A stretch of DNA of 17,174 nucleotides from Verrucomicrobiota bacterium (GTDB lineage Bacteria > Verrucomicrobiota > Verrucomicrobiia > Chthoniobacterales > UBA6821), in assembly GCA_016871655.1 (NCBI GenBank), contig VHCR01000008.1, positions 1 through 17,174 on the forward strand, given 5' to 3'. Of this stretch, positions 15,304 through 17,174 are shown piece after piece (position 1 is the first letter of the stretch; each line of letters opens with the position of its first letter). The notes below the pieces were generated by a model. The model made no database searches. It was not told the origin of the DNA and saw only the letters and a list, made by a program, of their open reading frames with translations. The position numbers and the translations under genes are program-made.

Positions 15304-15335
15304 TAGGCTGTAGGCTGTAGGCTGTAGGCTATAGG
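15304..15335. repeat. TAGGCTG heptamer array, left flank of the four-helix-bundle gene
   Basis: The 32 bases read TAGGCTG three times, then TAGGCTA and TAGG, a strict 7-base period. It is complementary to the array at 15671-15694 on the other side of the gene. It occupies the upstream region of hemX up to 8 bases before its ATG, so it may also form the hemX leader. Confidence 0.85.
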
Positions 15336-15344
15336 AAGAAACAT

Positions 15345-15662
15345 TTATTGACGCATTGCTTTAATAAGAGAACAAACCTTAGAGTTTTGTTCTGCTATAT
15401 ATCCTAACCTTATTGCTAAATTCAATTGGTAACCTGCCTCTTTTAAAGATCCATATGCGATTTCGAGAAAGTGGACATACTCATTCTGGCTGTTTCGCGC
15501 ACATCCTTCAACGATGTTTGAGACAATAGAAATTGCAGCTCTGCGAATTTGGGCTGTTAGTCCGTAGATTTCTTTTGTTGGGAAATGATCTGTAAGTTCA
15601 TAGATCAAAAGAACAACTTCGTCAGCTAATTCAAAAGCACGAAGTTTAGTATGATCACGCAT
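15345..15662 (-). CDS. Four helix bundle protein (S23 / 23S rRNA intervening-sequence family)
   Basis: The family is best known from open frames within intervening sequences of 23S rRNA genes (for example in Leptospira and Coxiella) and is structurally related to Avd of diversity-generating retroelements. Its role is unclear; it may bind nucleic acid as a pentamer. The 105-residue product is essentially full length. The hallmark segment IYGLTAQIRRAAISIVSNIVEG (about 32-53) is followed by the third and fourth helices (FLEIAYGSLKEAGYQLNLAIRLGYI). The gene sits exactly between two complementary heptamer arrays (15304-15335 and 15671-15694) and separates fumC from hemX. There is no rRNA nearby, and the arrangement suggests an inserted cassette. 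Confidence 0.9.
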   Translation of the reverse strand: MRDHTKLRAFELADEVVLLIYELTDHFPTKEIYGLTAQIRRAAISIVSNIVEGCARNSQNEYVHFLEIAYGSLKEAGYQLNLAIRLGYIAEQNSKVCSLIKAMRQ

Positions 15663-15670
15663 AAGTTAAT

Positions 15671-15694
15671 CCTACAGCCTATAGCCTACAGCCT
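15671..15694. repeat. CCTACAG heptamer array, right flank of the four-helix-bundle gene
   Basis: The 24 bases read CCTACAG, CCTATAG, CCTACAG and CCT. They form the inverted counterpart of 15304-15335. The array contains the fumC stop codon (15679-15681) and encodes its last residues, GCRL. On RNA from the minus strand the two arrays could pair into a stem of about 20 bp enclosing the small gene. Confidence 0.85.
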
Positions 15695-17091
15695 TTTTCT
15701 CCCACCATCTTCCTAGCAACAACCCACTCATCAAACTGCTCTTCAGTCAGCAAACCCAACGCTAGAGCGGCTTCGCGGAGAGTTGTCCCTTCTTGATGAG
15801 CCTTCTTGGCAATCTTTGCAGCATTATCGTAGCCGATGTGAGGATTAAGAGCGGTAACAAGCATCAGTGATTCTTTTACATATTTTTCAATTTGTTGGTG
15901 ATTCACTTCGATCCCTTCCACACAATGTTCTGTGAAGGAGTGGCAGGCATCACCGAGCAAGCGCACCGAGTGGAGAAAATTGTGAATGATGACCGGCTTA
16001 AAAACATTCAACTCAAAATTTCCCATTGATGCCGCAATCCCGATAGCAGCATCATTTCCCATGACTTGAACCGCGACCATCGTGACCGCTTCACATTGCG
16101 TCGGATTGACTTTGCCTGGCATGATCGAAGAACCAGGTTCATTCTCAGGCAGGATCAATTCGCCGAGACCGCAGCGAGGACCCGAGGCCAACCAGCGAAG
16201 GTCGTTCGCAATTTTCATGAGCGAGGCAGCGAGTGATTTGAGGGCCCCACTCGCCATCACAAATTCTCCATGACTCGCTAAGGCTGCAAATTTATTTTTG
16301 GCAGAGAAAAAAGAAAATCCTGTCATTTTCGCCAACTCAGCAGCGACTTTATCCCCAAACGCCGGAGGCGCATTGAGTCCTGTTCCAACGGCCGTACCCC
16401 CAATCGCGAGACCAAGAAGCCCTTGGCATGAAGTCTCGATCCGCTCGAGGTCTTGATCCAACATCGCCACGTAGCCAGAAAACTCCTGGCCCAGGGTTAA
16501 CGGCGTCGCATCTTGCAAGTGCGTCCGTCCAATTTTGACAATCGAGGAAAAAGCTTTTGCTTTTTCATTCAAGGCATGTCGCAGTTCTTTGACACTCGGC
16601 AAGAGACGCTCTTGCAGCATTGTCACCGCTGCCACATTCATCGCTGTTGGAAAAGTGTCGTTGGAAGATTGCGATTTATTGACATCGTCATTCGGATGAA
16701 TCGGTTTTTTCGAACCCAGCACACCACCTGCCAACTCAATTGCGCGATTCGAAATCACCTCGTTCGCATTCATGTTGCTCTGCGTGCCGCTTCCCGTCTG
16801 CCAGATGCGAAGTGGAAAATGATCGTTTAGTTTTCCTTCGATCACTTCATCGGCTGCTCGCACGATGAGCTCTTTTTTTTCTTCGCTCAAAATTCCAAGC
16901 TCATGATTCGCTAAAGCACAAGCCTTCTTGAGTTGCCCCAAGGCCTTGATCAAAGCAGCCGGCTTGATGTCATCTCCAATGTTGAAGTGAATGAGGGAGC
17001 GCGCTGTCTGCGCACCATAGTAGCGATCATGAGGAACGGGAATTGTTCCCATGCTGTCGGATTCTTCTCGATGAGTTGTTGTTGGCGTCAT
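15679..17091 (-). CDS. fumC: Fumarate hydratase class II
   Basis: FumC interconverts fumarate and L-malate in the citric acid cycle. It is an iron-independent homotetramer. The 470-residue length is normal. Signature regions are [14 protein letters not shown] (99-112), [11 protein letters not shown] (140-150), [10 protein letters not shown] (188-197) and the fumarase/aspartase signature [11 protein letters not shown] (320-330). The N-terminus [25 protein letters not shown] and the end [14 protein letters not shown] are also diagnostic. The last residues EKGCRL deviate from known ends because the stop lies in a heptamer repeat array, suggesting that the original terminus was replaced when the neighbouring cassette arrived. 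The start ATG at 17091 has no Shine-Dalgarno sequence. Confidence 0.97.
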   Translation of the reverse strand: MTPTTTHREESDSMGTIPVPHDRYYGAQTARSLIHFNIGDDIKPAALIKALGQLKKACALANHELGILSEEKKELIVRAADEVIEGKLNDHFPLRIWQTGSGTQSNMNANEVISNRAIELAGGVLGSKKPIHPNDDVNKSQSSNDTFPTAMNVAAVTMLQERLLPSVKELRHALNEKAKAFSSIVKIGRTHLQDATPLTLGQEFSGYVAMLDQDLERIETSCQGLLGLAIGGTAVGTGLNAPPAFGDKVAAELAKMTGFSFFSAKNKFAALASHGEFVMASGALKSLAASLMKIANDLRWLASGPRCGLGELILPENEPGSSIMPGKVNPTQCEAVTMVAVQVMGNDAAIGIAASMGNFELNVFKPVIIHNFLHSVRLLGDACHSFTEHCVEGIEVNHQQIEKYVKESLMLVTALNPHIGYDNAAKIAKKAHQEGTTLREAALALGLLTEEQFDEWVVARKMVGEKGCRL

Positions 17092-17098
17092 TGTTTGT

Positions 17099-17164
17099 TT
17101 AAAAGTAAAAAGTTAATCCCCACGATAGGTACACCTGGCCTTCGGCGTCTCGTGGATTACGATT
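17099..17164 (-). other. Possible 3' end of an outer-membrane protein gene
   Basis: Seven bases upstream of the fumC start, one minus-strand frame encodes 21 residues ending SWGLTFYF and a TAA stop. The aromatic terminal Phe is typical of outer-membrane barrels. A TGA lies in this frame at 17165-17167, so the reading is either a decayed or frameshifted gene end, or chance. The other open frame from the window edge ends in ETPKARCTYRGD and is less convincing. The window edge prevents a decision. Confidence 0.25.
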
Positions 17165-17174
17165 TCATAGAGCC

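Noticed and set aside
15304..15335. CRISPR array
   Set aside because: The 7-base units have no spacers; this is a short tandem repeat. No direct repeats with spacers were seen anywhere in the window.
15297..15344. N-terminal extension of HemX from ATG 15344
   Set aside because: The 16 added residues are the translation of the heptamer array and precede a normal family start at 15296.

Overview
The window looks like chromosomal DNA of a Gram-negative bacterium, most likely from the Planctomycetes-Verrucomicrobia-Chlamydiae (PVC) group. The lineage call is an inference. It rests on a short glutamyl-tRNA reductase resembling chlamydial ones, a fused CobA-HemD protein, small outer-membrane beta-barrel proteins, the hpf-scpA-scpB cluster, and the absence of Shine-Dalgarno sequences. 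The DNA is moderately AT-rich. I see no rRNA, tRNA, CRISPR array or transposase gene.

Layout, left to right. dnaA and dnaN run rightward (134-2608) without recF. A 390-base non-coding stretch follows. tatD and galE run leftward and a nitroreductase gene runs rightward (5030-5632). A repeat-rich gap (5633-6081) leads to a leftward block that fills the rest: a P-II protein gene, two tandem outer-membrane protein paralogues with near-identical terminators, then (in transcription order) hpf-scpA-scpB, a secreted phosphodiester glycosidase, and the tetrapyrrole cluster hemX-hemA-hemC-cobA/hemD. Upstream of hemX lie a four-helix-bundle (S23-type) gene and fumC. The last 80 bases may hold the 3' end of another outer-membrane protein gene.

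How the genes work together. HemA makes glutamate-1-semialdehyde, HemC makes hydroxymethylbilane, and the HemD half of the fusion closes it to uroporphyrinogen III. The CobA half can methylate that toward sirohaem, and HemX is the usual membrane partner in such operons. ScpA and ScpB are the non-SMC condensin subunits, co-transcribed with the ribosome-hibernation factor HPF.

The most unusual content is repeat structure. hemC carries an in-frame insertion of about 34-36 codons that is a near-perfect DNA palindrome (41-base identical inverted arms), comparable to Rickettsia palindromic elements. The four-helix-bundle gene is bracketed by complementary heptamer arrays, like an rRNA intervening sequence placed outside rRNA. 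Several palindromic or short-period repeats supply the ends of neighbouring proteins: the C-termini of CobA/HemD, FumC and the glycosidase, and the N-terminus of HemC. Three terminators share one hairpin design.
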